Origin: Letharia columbiana
Lineage: Eukaryota; Ascomycota; Lecanoromycetes; Lecanorales; Parmeliaceae
Assembly: GCF_014066305.1 (NCBI RefSeq)
Contig: NW_023501049.1
Coordinates: 891,001 to 955,000, forward strand
DNA length: 64,000 nucleotides
Reading direction: 5' to 3'
In this document: positions 23,654 to 33,849 of the stretch, piece by piece
How the letters are laid out: every line of letters begins with the position of its first letter
Position numbering within the stretch: the first letter of the stretch is position 1
The notes under the pieces: model-generated
Told to the model about the DNA's origin: nothing
What the model saw: the letters and a program-made list of their open reading frames with translations, nothing else
Database searches by the model: none
Made by a program: the position numbers and the translations under genes

Positions 23654-24125
23654 AAAAGACATGGAATCTCGCCGACTCTCGCGCTTGCGACCCATGGAGA
23701 AGCACCAAGCTTTCTGATTCATGATCTGTACAAATGATACTTCCTTTCACGCCCTTGCGTTGGGCATCAATCCAATGCTTCTACGGTACTTTGAGCCAAT
23801 TGCCGGTCAAACTGCAGGAGCACAGTACCTAGTAGTGTCCCACCCGGCCGGCCTAATTTGCTCTTTTGCTGTCTTGCAAAAGTCGCAATTCTTTTAAGCC
23901 AGTGCTGTTTCAATGAGCAGGCATCGTACTGTGGTTCACCAATAGGGTCTCATGATCAGGGATCTGCATTTGAAAGCGAAGCATCGAATATAGCGGAAGT
24001 GCGGCCCAGGGCCAGCGGAGAGACCTCCTCGATAGTGGGGAGTGGCCAAAGTCTGGCGGTGAACATATGAATCGGAACAAGTGTCTTTCTTGACCGCCTG
24101 CTTCGGGATTTCCATTCGCCAGTCA

Positions 24126-24171
24126 TGGAGAAGATCGAGAAGATCGAAGAGATCGAAGAGATCGAAAAGAT
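24126..24171 (+). repeat. GA-rich 9-bp minisatellite
   Basis: Tandem units of the type GATCGAAGA / GATCGAGAA, about five imperfect copies. On the minus strand it reads as an Ile/Phe/Ser repeat, but no real gene covers it. Confidence 0.85.
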
Positions 24172-24594
24172 CTGGGCCTTCGCCACAGTATCACAGATGG
24201 AGGCACATTATTCTTGTTGGCACAGGGCTTACCTACTTTCGTGGGTTGAGTTCCGGCAGCAACCGTAGAGCGTGCTCTAGAATTATGTCTTGCAGCAAAT
24301 ATCGGTCACGTGGGTCCCGGCGTTTCCTCCTCACAGCCTCACAGATTGCAGTCCATTGGTTGCAAACCCTCGAACGAGCACAAAGTGTATATAGCTGTAT
24401 CAGAACACGACTCGTAAGCCGTTGATTATAAGTTAAAACATAAAAAGAGTATCTTATTACAGGTTCATATCCTGAAGTCCTCCATGCCATTAGAGATATA
24501 TTCCCTGACGCCTTGCTGCCGACTGCCAATCCCCTCTTGCAATGCAAGCCGTCGAAATGTTCTAGATGAATGAAGATATTTGCTCGTTCCCTAA

Positions 24595-27500
24595 TTACGC
24601 TTCCTTCGCTTCATCCACATTATTCTCTTCCTCCGTCGCTCGTGGTAGTGCACAATCTAAGCTCCCAGTCCCTTCCTTGTCCTGTTCCAGCCCTTGGATA
24701 TTCAAGCCCATCCCCTCGCTTTTCACTTCGTTTTCCCCTCCTTCAGTCTTCTCTTGAAGGAAGCTCATGAGCGCTGGGGGTCGCTGTTTCATGGCTCTTG
24801 CTTTCCCAAGGCTGATGGTTTTCTGCTGATATGTGGTGGTGATGGGTTTGGTCTCGTCACGGTCAATGGTTGCCTTCATCAACGCGGCCATCCACAGACG
24901 GCCCTGGGCGATATTCTCGACGGCAAAATAATGAACAGTTGGTTTCGTGAAGTTGACGGCGCGGGAGAGACCAGTGCGGGGTGGAACGAGCTTGAAGATG
25001 AACATCGAGTCCGAATCAGCTTTCTGAACAGGCAATCTAGATTGTATTGTTGCTGCATCTTCGGAGGCTAAAGTCGGCATCTGGGCGGTTGCAGGCGACA
25101 CTGGAGAGGACTTTGCACCAGTCACGGTCGCGTGGATACCGGCGATGATGTCGCGATCGGCCGGGAGGACACGATGAGAGGAAATGTCAATGAGACCCTT
25201 CTCTTGTGTATCTGTCTCGGCATAGTAATATGAGAGACGGCGGCCGCGCAGCACAAAAAGTCGAGGCTTCCAAGTCGTCATGATGTTGGACGACCTTTTT
25301 TTCATCCAGCCACTATAATCACAACCCTCCATTTGATCCTTGGGAGACTTATGCTCCAGGCCGCGGATGTATGCGCTGGTCTCCTTCTTCGGTTTCCGAC
25401 GCGTCCCACTGGTAGGTGTGAGTCTTGTAGGTGCGCCACTGGTATCCTTGGAAGAAGCATCGGTACTCTCTCGCTCGATGCTCTGAGACGCTGCAGAGGG
25501 CGATGTTGAACCTGTACGCGCAGGAGATTGTACAGAAGCCTCCTTGATTGGTGATGGGACTGAAGCTGGAGTGGAGACAAGAGCCCTCTCGGTGCCGGTA
25601 ACGGCGTCTGAAATAGCCCGGAGACCCATGCGAGGCTTTGAGATTGACTTAGCGGGAGCGACTGCCGACTTCGGTGAGCCATTTGAAGCTGCTCCATTGC
25701 TGGCGTCGGTTGACGACGTTATTATCTTCATATTTGGCTTTGTACTTGTGTTTTTGCTGTCATACTCAAGCTTAGTGACAGTTGGTGAACTTATATCAGT
25801 CGTTGATGGCGTCGCCGTTACTGCCTCGTTGGCAGAGGAGTTACGAAAGTGCCCCATGAAATTGTTGTTTTGATACAGCTTGGTCGCAGGAGAGGTTAGA
25901 GCTGCTACAGTATCCTTGATAGAATCAACACTGCTAAATCGAGAGTGGCGCATTGCTCCCGCAAAGCTCAGTCGTTTGGTCTCTGCATGGTAAGAGCTCT
26001 GCCGTGAGTGATTCACGCTAGTAGTGTCGCGCTTTCTTAACACGTTTCGTGCTTTCTTGCCATCCATTTCGCCGCCAGAAACGTACTCGCGGTCAAGATC
26101 GCGTGAGATATCATGAGATTGACTTGACTCGGTAGCATGCGGGTCGAAGGTGTTGCGCTCGGTTCGAAGAAACAAGCTTCCACTGGTAGCAGAGCGTGGT
26201 CGGCCGTTCATTGCAGGATGAGGACCCCCCATTGCCCAGTTGCGATCAAGGGAAGGAGATTTCTTATGCAGTGAGGTGATGTTAATTTGGTTAGATGTTG
26301 AAGATTCATCCGGTATGGTTGGAGTTGCTGGACTCAATGTTGAGGCGAAATCGACAGCAGAATGGCGACGTGAATGGTTGAACTCACGAACTGAGGCAGC
26401 CGAAGGTCTACCTGGACTGTCTAGTCCAGATTTGAATGTGAAAGAGACCGGAGTAGAACTTGCATCTCGCCTTTGAGAATGCAGCAGTTGGGGTGACGGT
26501 GAGGGTTGAGGACTCGGCCCATCATTTCGGATATACGGAGAGCCGTGTCTTTGATGAGGAGAGCCAGGACTTGGCTGGCTGAACAAGTTCGTTGAAAATG
26601 TTGACCCTGCAGCAGACCCTGCTCTCTGTAGACGAAGATCATCCGACGATGCATTGCTACTAATCATGTTCGTCGTTTGTTTCCTCATGATTTCAGGTCC
26701 TCGGACTTCCTCTTGCAACGCTTTTATTTTGTACCAGGTTCGCAGTCGGGGTCCTACTGGACCAAGATCAAATTCCTTCATGAAAATTGATGACTGATCC
26801 ATTGCCAAAAGAATTTCTCCAGATATTTCTTGCTCTTTGAAGACCTCGCAATGCCTTGGCTCCACTCCTATATCCTCCAAGTGTTCCGCTACTTGTCTTG
26901 GCGACCAAGTCAACACCTCTCTTTCTGTGTGAAGGTTGCGCTCTTCTTCGTCTGTTTCGTGGCCGTTTATATAGGATGTTCGTTGATCAATGTGTGTACT
27001 GTATTCGCTTCCAGACTCATTCGTCAGCCTCCTGGCGGCTGCCAGCCCTCCAGACCGAGGATTCTTCATGTCTGTAATATGCTCATCAATCACACTCAAT
27101 GTTTCATTCATCACTGGGCTATCTTCGTCTGGCCCTTGATGCATCATACTGAGGCTTCTTTGCGAAGGCGTAGTAGCGGCCATCGCTTGAGATCCTATAG
27201 AGACACTCGGGACTGAAACTGTCCTCTGGTACGGCGGAGTGGTGTTCAGAGGTGGTGGAGTTGCGCCGTCAGAATTTATAGGCTCAGGTGAGCCTTGCAA
27301 AGATAGCGTTGCTATTCCCTGTTTTTGCCCTTCTTTTCGAGATGGATCACTTTTATGGAGATTGCTTGTGTTGCCGGCCACAACTTTCGCGGCTGTGGAC
27401 ATGGTGGTTGCAGAGACTTGGATGGTCTTTGGTGTGGTTGTTGTGTAGACTTTCGAACAGAGTGTCAGCCTCCTTACACCATCAGCACTTACGGAGATCT

Positions 27501-27871
27501 CACCCTCAGGAAACAGCCCTGTCTTGCCGTTCTGTATGTGCTTTCCAAGATACCAGCCATCTCCAAAATCGTCGTCTCTTTCTATGAGCTCGATTCTGTC
27601 TCCCTTGCGGAGGCTCAATTCATCTGGGCTTCTAGCTTCAAAGTCATCTAGACGACCGATCGTCAGCAAAAAGATTGGTGGTTTTATTCCGATGGCATTG
27701 AGCGTTGAAAGAGATGTTCCCATGTCTGGAAACATAGCAGTGTTTGGATGTGCACGTAGACTCCAGGCCAGCAAGTCAAACGTAAAAGATGGAGGGCAAC
27801 TCACGAACAACCAGTAGCATGTCCCCATGCTCGGCTTTCTTCGTGGACCCATTTAGATGTCTCGATGCCAT
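24595..27871 (-). CDS. Boi1/2-type SH3-SAM-PH polarity scaffold
   Basis: Homologue of yeast Boi1/Boi2 and fission-yeast Pob1, cortical scaffolds linking Cdc42, formins and exocyst at growth sites. Exons 27805-27871, 27504-27647 and 24595-27449, with 157- and 54-nt introns, give 1021 aa. The start is the ATG at 27871 in a CCATGG context. Exon 1 runs to DMLLVV and splices to HDFEARSPDELSLRKGDRIE, completing an SH3 domain; removing the in-frame second intron gives GLFPEVYTTTT. A SAM domain follows (VLTWSPRQVAEHLEDIGVEP to RLRTWYKIKALQEE). A long Ser/Pro-rich disordered region leads to a PH domain (CDYSGWMKKRSSNIMTTWKP, LFVLRGRRLSYYYAETD). An ATG at 27852 would skip exon 1 splicing and lose the SH3 start. 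Order of domains matches the family. Confidence 0.95.
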
Positions 27872-28955
27872 GGCTAAGCTGGTCCGATGCGTTGATGTCT
27901 TCCCAAAGCCTGTTACCTTTCAAACGGGGCAACTCATCAGAGGCGGTCTTCACGTCGGCGCAGGCGCACTCGACTAGAATGTCCGCCTGGTCTGGAACGG
28001 CATTTGATGGATCGCGTATGCTTCGGCCTTTTTCCCAGGAGAACCATTCAGCCAACAAATGCCCAATCTTGCGGCAAATGATCCAATGACGGGCTTGGTG
28101 GCTGAAAATGTTCTGCCTTGGATAGTTCCGACAGGTTCCGGTTCCGCAGTCCTACAATATAGTGATATGTGTATGTAGCGCTTGCGATTGAGAAGTTGAT
28201 GTGTTATGAGCAAGATGAATAGCAGATGTTGGTGAACTTGATTGCTGGAGGAGCAAATCGATTGCCAACTTCTCCGGCTCCCAAGGCGCTCGGAGCGGTC
28301 ACTTTCGCGCGCATACCTAGCTAAGGGGAGCTAGTCGGCAACTATACCCAGAAGGGCAAGGCTCCCTTAAGAGTAGCCTCTGCAGGGGAAGGTACTCGTA
28401 TCTGCTTTTAATCTCAAATCCATCAAAACATCTTCACACAGACTTCAGCACGCATCACTCGAATACGGGAAAGACACCACCGCTCTTCCTGGTGATTATA
28501 AACAAGTTCTTCAAGTGTCGACGTTTCTTTCTCGGGCAGGGATAGGTACATATACGCCGTAGAAGACCAGCCTCCGCTGTCACACCTCCAATCTTCAAGC
28601 CTTCTTCCACTCAATGCACTGGACTTTACGCCCTACTTTGACGTGGGTCAGTCCAAGATTGGTCAAAGTTTTGTCTTGGAAGCATTCATTGTAATAGGTT
28701 CCTGCCTCAGATATGATGCAGGTTCATCAAGTCGTATTCATATACATCACGATGCTCAACGTTGCTCTTAGCAGGGCTCACTGATGGGTAGATCATGAGC
28801 AAAAGGCTCCCATGAGCCAATTTCGCCTGTCAGTGGATTCCCTCTGGTACCTGTTCGGCGAGAAAGGCATATTTGCCGGTTCAACTTTGCTTCAACAGAC
28901 TCATTTCCATTAATTCACGAAGGCTTTAGAGAAGCCTTCCAAGATCCAGGCCAAA
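27872..28955. other. Divergent promoter region
   Basis: About 1.1 kb between the divergently transcribed Boi-type and SP-RING genes. It should hold both promoters and leaders. No additional gene was recognised. Confidence 0.55.
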
Positions 28956-31900
28956 ATGCGTGCCGCCAAAGCCCAGACGCGGACGACGGACGAATTTCAG
29001 CGGTCCAATTCAACTACCAATGCCTTCGTAGGTGGCACACAAAAAGCCTGGATGACAGGCCAATCACCGCAGTCCACACGAGATCGATCCACCCCAAAAG
29101 TCTCCATGCCGAAAGCCCAAGAGCAAGCATCAATAATTTCACGTAGAGCTGAGTTGGCGCCCGAGGTATCCGTGACTGGGAAGAACAGCGACCTGCCTAG
29201 TACAGCATTCGGACCCGACTCCGACCGTGGCAGCTGCCCTGCGCAACTGCAGATGCAGGGAGGCGCAAAGAATCACACAACTAGGCCTTCGACTTCTCTC
29301 GCTGCCGGCTCAATTCCGCCGGTCCTATCGCCGCCGGCGCTAGAAGAAAATCCATACACCCCACCGGCAATTCCGATGGACGTCTCTGCCAACGCCGAGA
29401 ATGTACTCCCATCTCCAAGCCCAAGCGTGGAAGCTCCGCAAAACAGCGTCCATGCGGTAGAAATCGAAGACGAAGGACCACAGCCTCAACCAACCGAAGC
29501 CCGGCCGGTCCAGGCCCCAACGGCAACCCTAGAGGAGCTCGTGACAAGATGCGGAGGCATGGACAAGTTTCAGAAACTGCTCAAGGATGCTGGAAAAAGT
29601 AACTACGGGCCTAGTCAGATAGCTGCTTATGCGGTTGCACCAGAATTGTCTGGCGCTAGCTCATCGAGCTGTCCTCGACAACAAGGTCGGCCTCCGGGCT
29701 CCAAGAGCCAACCAAGGTCGGAAGCTGATCATGATCTTCCAGCTTTCGTCGCCAACAAACGCCCGCAAGACGTCACGAACGAGCCTAGGAAGCGACTGCA
29801 AAGCCTTCCCGGCTCATCTTCCGAAGACGCTTTAGTAATACCATCGAAGACTACAGCGCTACCCAGTCAGGAAGGTCAGAGTAGTGCAGCCGTCAGTTCT
29901 TCAGGAATCGAGATGCATCCATTCTTTTGGGCCCTGACACAACGGATGCAGCTCGTCACAATTTTGCCAAACCGCGAAGGTAGCCATATCGAGCGGCCAC
30001 GTTTAGGATTGCTTCGCGAGGCCTGCGAAAAATCGGATCACTTCTATCTAGTCTTGCATCAACTCTTTTGCTTCGACCACGAAGTTCGAAAGTCAAATAG
30101 ACAGATACCCGGTCTCAACGAAATGCACAGAAAGGGCCTGGACGTGGTTGCCTTTTTGTTGGTTTCTAATGGAAAAATGGTCGACGAGGCCGTTTCATGG
30201 TTTTCGACCTTTCCTTTACCTTTAGTGGACTTGATTATGAAGAGGCCAGAGTTTGCATCCGCATACGCTAGCGTACTGAGATGTCTAGAGAAGATGGCAA
30301 CGTTTTGGGATGACATGTGGTCTCGGTGCACGAAAAGGATGTATCCGCCTCTGGTCGACGAGCTCATTGTGCTTTTCAATGTAGAATCATTTCTGTTCCA
30401 GCAGATCATTTTCCGCGCAGTGTTGAGGGACATATGGCCTGGCAAGCCGGATGATTGTTTTTACAATACTGAAGACGTATTCAATAGAGACTACAAAGAT
30501 GTCATGAGCCGCTTGTCATCAGGCAGCATCCCCGTCGAATTAGTAACGCTCTACCAACAGGCTGTTATCAAGGACTATCAGCAAGCACTGGGGTTCCACC
30601 GAGGACATACAGTCGCACAGCCAACGGCGAGTGTAGCTCCTCCGCGGCAGCAACAGAGTCAGGCTCGTCTAGCCCCAGCAAACGCAAATTCAAACAGACG
30701 CAATACGTCTCAGTCTGAGCACAACATGAATACTCAATCTCCTCTGCCAGTCGATCTACACGCAGCACAGCGCCACAGTCTATCCGCTGTGTCGGGCCCA
30801 GCGCCCATAGCGATCCAGGAAATTCAGATCTGTAGACAAGGCAACCTTTTGAGTCAATTTCAAACTCTAGCCTCCAATAGATTTACACAATCACCTACGA
30901 CATTGCAGGGCTTTTCTAGTCCAGGTGCCTCCATGAACTCACCCGGGCAACGAATCGGTCAGCAGCACCAGAGGGAACGTCGCACGTCCGGTATTGCGGG
31001 AAATTCATTGGGGGCTCTTGATAATCTTCACGACAATCCATTGCCGACGACGCCAGCCCAACGAACACCGTATGTGCTACCAACAAACGTGCCCAGACAT
31101 TCTCATGCGCACCAAATCCAGCAGAATATTGGACTGCAACAGCAGTCTCATAACCGAGTACCATCTTCAAACATTGCTAATCCTCGGCCCCGTACACAGC
31201 CTGAAAATCGGAGAACCTTTAGCAACCACGCAAGTGAAACAAGTCTGCCGGCACTGAGTCCCCAACCATTCATACACTCCTCCTCTTCTCTTCCGCCCCA
31301 TACGAACCCCACTCCATTCATACGCTCCTACCCTGCTCTTCCAACTCATGCAAATCCCACCGTGTCCGCTCTCCATCAAGCTCACCTCAGGAGTCCAACA
31401 CTGGCATACTTTGACCCGAAGGAGGATCCAAGCAGCATGGCAAAGTGCTACAGATTTATCAAGCATATCTTAATGCCTCCCGAGGAGCTCAACAGCCAAA
31501 GTCGCCATGTGAGCTGGGACTTCAGCGTGAGCAAAGAGCTCACCGATTGGTTCGCACGTGATACCCCCGGTTCTCATGGGGCTCCCTCAACAAGGGCGAT
31601 CGTGCCAGGCTCTCGGCTTTGTCGAATCCGCTGCATAAGTCTCAAGGACAGAGCTGGGATGCCTACTCAGAATGAGTGGGCTGTTGCAGACAATGTCTGG
31701 CCAGGTAGCACCGCCGTCGTTCTCAACGGAATTGCGCTTGACATTCGGAAGAAGACACATCACGGAAAAGACCTTCCTATCGACGTGACGTCTTATATTA
31801 AAGAGGGCCAGAACAGTCTCTCGACCGCTGTCATCGGTTTTCAAAAAGATAGCAACACCAGGTTTGCCATTGGAGTAGAAATCATACAGGTCGTCGACGA

Positions 31901-32450
31901 GCAGAAGATCAAGGATGAGATGAAGATTCTCCCATGGCTCGAGGCCCGCAAGCGCATTCTAGATCAGTCCAAAACTCCGGATCCGGAGATCGAAGTCATC
32001 CAATCACAAAAGGTGCTTGACCTCACCGACCCCTTCACCGCCCGCATCTTCGATGTCCCGGTGAGAGGAATAAACTGCCACCATAACCAATGCTTCGACC
32101 GCGATACCTTCCTACAAACGCGTACTGCCAAAGTCCCCGGCGAACCGTGTGGACCAGATGAATTCAGGTGCCCTATCTGCGGCCAGGATGCCCGGCCACA
32201 GAGTCTGATGATTGACACATTCTTCGTGGACGTACGCACGGCGCTCAAAGAAAGAGGTAAATTGGACGCAAAGGTGATCATACTTCACGACTCTGGAGAG
32301 TGGGAGATCAAGGAGGAGGAAGAGGCGACTGGCGAGTCTGGGGACGGCACAGGCAGGAAGAGTGCGGGGCTGGCGGCAGCAAGGACCGCGAGCGTGTCGG
32401 CGGCGAGGCAGAGTGCGCCTCGTGAGGTGATTGACCTCGAGGATGATTGA
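28956..32450 (+). CDS. SP-RING (MIZ) SUMO E3 ligase-like protein
   Basis: Single-exon protein of 1164 aa. The N-terminal 820 residues are mostly disordered (Pro/Gln/Ser-rich), with one compact helical stretch around residues 320-550. Residues from about 830 resemble the PINIT-type region of Siz/PIAS ligases (VWPGSTAVVLNGIALDIRKK, then DLPIDVTSYIKEGQN). The SP-RING follows: INCHHNQCFDRDTFLQ, then EFRCPICGQDARPQSLMID, keeping the Cys-x-His-Cys...Cys-x2-Cys pattern that binds one zinc. The C-terminus REVIDLEDD is a textbook SUMO-interacting motif. Together these indicate a nuclear SUMO ligase. It is closer to the filamentous-fungal 'MIZ zinc finger' proteins than to yeast Siz1, as no SAP domain is seen. 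The ligase role is inferred from domains. Confidence 0.9.
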   Translation: MRAAKAQTRTTDEFQRSNSTTNAFVGGTQKAWMTGQSPQSTRDRSTPKVSMPKAQEQASIISRRAELAPEVSVTGKNSDLPSTAFGPDSDRGSCPAQLQMQGGAKNHTTRPSTSLAAGSIPPVLSPPALEENPYTPPAIPMDVSANAENVLPSPSPSVEAPQNSVHAVEIEDEGPQPQPTEARPVQAPTATLEELVTRCGGMDKFQKLLKDAGKSNYGPSQIAAYAVAPELSGASSSSCPRQQGRPPGSKSQPRSEADHDLPAFVANKRPQDVTNEPRKRLQSLPGSSSEDALVIPSKTTALPSQEGQSSAAVSSSGIEMHPFFWALTQRMQLVTILPNREGSHIERPRLGLLREACEKSDHFYLVLHQLFCFDHEVRKSNRQIPGLNEMHRKGLDVVAFLLVSNGKMVDEAVSWFSTFPLPLVDLIMKRPEFASAYASVLRCLEKMATFWDDMWSRCTKRMYPPLVDELIVLFNVESFLFQQIIFRAVLRDIWPGKPDDCFYNTEDVFNRDYKDVMSRLSSGSIPVELVTLYQQAVIKDYQQALGFHRGHTVAQPTASVAPPRQQQSQARLAPANANSNRRNTSQSEHNMNTQSPLPVDLHAAQRHSLSAVSGPAPIAIQEIQICRQGNLLSQFQTLASNRFTQSPTTLQGFSSPGASMNSPGQRIGQQHQRERRTSGIAGNSLGALDNLHDNPLPTTPAQRTPYVLPTNVPRHSHAHQIQQNIGLQQQSHNRVPSSNIANPRPRTQPENRRTFSNHASETSLPALSPQPFIHSSSSLPPHTNPTPFIRSYPALPTHANPTVSALHQAHLRSPTLAYFDPKEDPSSMAKCYRFIKHILMPPEELNSQSRHVSWDFSVSKELTDWFARDTPGSHGAPSTRAIVPGSRLCRIRCISLKDRAGMPTQNEWAVADNVWPGSTAVVLNGIALDIRKKTHHGKDLPIDVTSYIKEGQNSLSTAVIGFQKDSNTRFAIGVEIIQVVDEQKIKDEMKILPWLEARKRILDQSKTPDPEIEVIQSQKVLDLTDPFTARIFDVPVRGINCHHNQCFDRDTFLQTRTAKVPGEPCGPDEFRCPICGQDARPQSLMIDTFFVDVRTALKERGKLDAKVIILHDSGEWEIKEEEEATGESGDGTGRKSAGLAAARTASVSAARQSAPREVIDLEDD

Positions 32451-33150
32451 TGAAGCGATGAGTATACGACATCTCTACTTGTTGGGCTTGCATTGGCCAT
32501 CGGAGGGCGGAGGTCGATACCCTGTTGCAAGTACGCACGCATCTCGGCTCGTCGGCTGCCTGTTGCAATCTATATTCCTGTGCATCGGAGAGGTATATCT
32601 GGGTGCCAGCATAGCCCATTTCCACTCGAGATCATCATGAACCGTCATACATATATAACACTAAGAGCTAACATCTACATTTCACATCTCGCGCTACCGC
32701 CCTGCCAGCACTAGCTTACCTTACCGATGAGAAACAGGCGCGCCAGACTTCGCTTTGTCTGCCCAAATTTGGACATCCAATCCTTTGTTTTCATTCTCAC
32801 TCAGCCTCCTCCCTCCTCATCGTTTCCGGAACGTGGCTGCCCGACCGGGTAGATGCACCAATCGATAACTATTGTCGCCGCAAGCGCTGCAGCTGCACGG
32901 TCTGAGGCGGCACCCCTTCAAACGAGGCTCTCTCCAAGGCGTCACAGCATGCATCTTTTTTCTTTTCTACATTCTCTCTCTTTCTTTCCAATCTATTGAT
33001 TCATTCGATCCACATAGAATTCTACACATGTCTCCGAGCGACAAAAAACATCGTTTTCTTTTAATTCACAGCTAGAATCCTGAACCTCCCTCATACTCCC
33101 CACACACACACACCCTCGCATCGCCATCGCCATCCCCATCCCCATCCAAA
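32451..33150. other. Intergenic
   Basis: About 700 bp between the SP-RING gene and the next plus-strand gene. A CA run and CCATCC/CCATCG repeats lie just before the ATG at 33151. No gene was seen. Confidence 0.55.
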
Positions 33151-33550
33151 ATGCAACCCCCCCGAACCCTCCTCAACCGCCTCTTCCCCCCAACTCCGCC
33201 CTCCACAACCACAACCTGGCAACGCGCCGACCCCGTCCCCTCCGCCAGGCTGCCGCATCCAAGGGTACGTACTTACGCACGCATGCATGCATCGCCATTA
33301 CCAGTATTGTCAGACAGAAAGCAAAGTCATCTCCAGCTGACTCTCCCAACACCAGCCCTCTTTCAAAATCGGCCAACGCGTCTACAACAAAGCACACTAC
33401 GACGCCGAGTCAAACCTGCAGCAGCAGTCTTACTGGATCAAAGGCTGGAGGTGGGATCAGGTGTATGGGCAGATGAGGTATCTGTTGACGTATACGCCGA
33501 ACGGACAGGTTTATGGGAGTGAGGCTGAGGGGAGCCTGTTGGTTGCTTGA
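33151..33550 (+). CDS. Small conserved hypothetical protein
   Basis: Exons 33151-33264 and 33356-33550 around a 91-nt intron (GTACGT donor, CTGAC branch, ACCAG acceptor) give 102 aa. Exon 1 is Pro/Thr/Arg-rich (MQPPRTLLNRLFPPTPPS) and could act as a mitochondrial presequence, though this is only a composition guess. Exon 2 encodes FKIGQRVYNKAHYDAESNLQ and YWIKGWRWDQVYGQMRYLL, ending in GSEAEGSLLVA. It has no known catalytic motif, and I recall similar short proteins in other filamentous fungi only as hypothetical. The gene converges with the repeat-protein gene. Confidence 0.65.
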
Positions 33551-33849
33551 TTGTTCGAGGATGGTGGGGATGGCTGGGTAGTTGCGCAAGCGCTTGAAGG
33601 GGGAGTTGACGAGGTGGACGGGTGCTAGGCTGGTTGTGCTAGCTAAGGCCATAGATTCTGAGTTGAGGAATGACGGAGGACGGAATTTTGAAATCGTCCA
33701 GACTTGTATAAAGTCTTCTTAATGTATAATCAGAGTTGGTTGAGAACGGGTAATGTATACTCCAACAAGCTTCAGCTCTGTCAGACAGTCGGCCCACCTT
33801 TTTATAACAAAGCCGTGGAAGTTCAACAAGAGAATCCTCAGTCCGGCAA
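33551..33849. other. Convergent 3' spacer
   Basis: About 300 bp between the 3' ends of the small conserved gene and the minus-strand repeat-protein gene. Nothing else was recognised. Confidence 0.6.

Larger units (their letters stand above)
22330..24594. other. Long upstream gap of the RRM gene
   Basis: About 2.3 kb without a recognisable gene, between the start of the RRM gene and the 3' end of the Boi-type gene. A (TTC)n run lies at about 23622-23651 and a GATCGAAGA-type minisatellite at about 24126-24171. Only motif-free short frames are present. Confidence 0.55.

Noticed and set aside
27288..27651. Two overlapping plus-strand frames of about 100 codons
   Set aside because: They are antisense to the SH3 region of the Boi-type gene.
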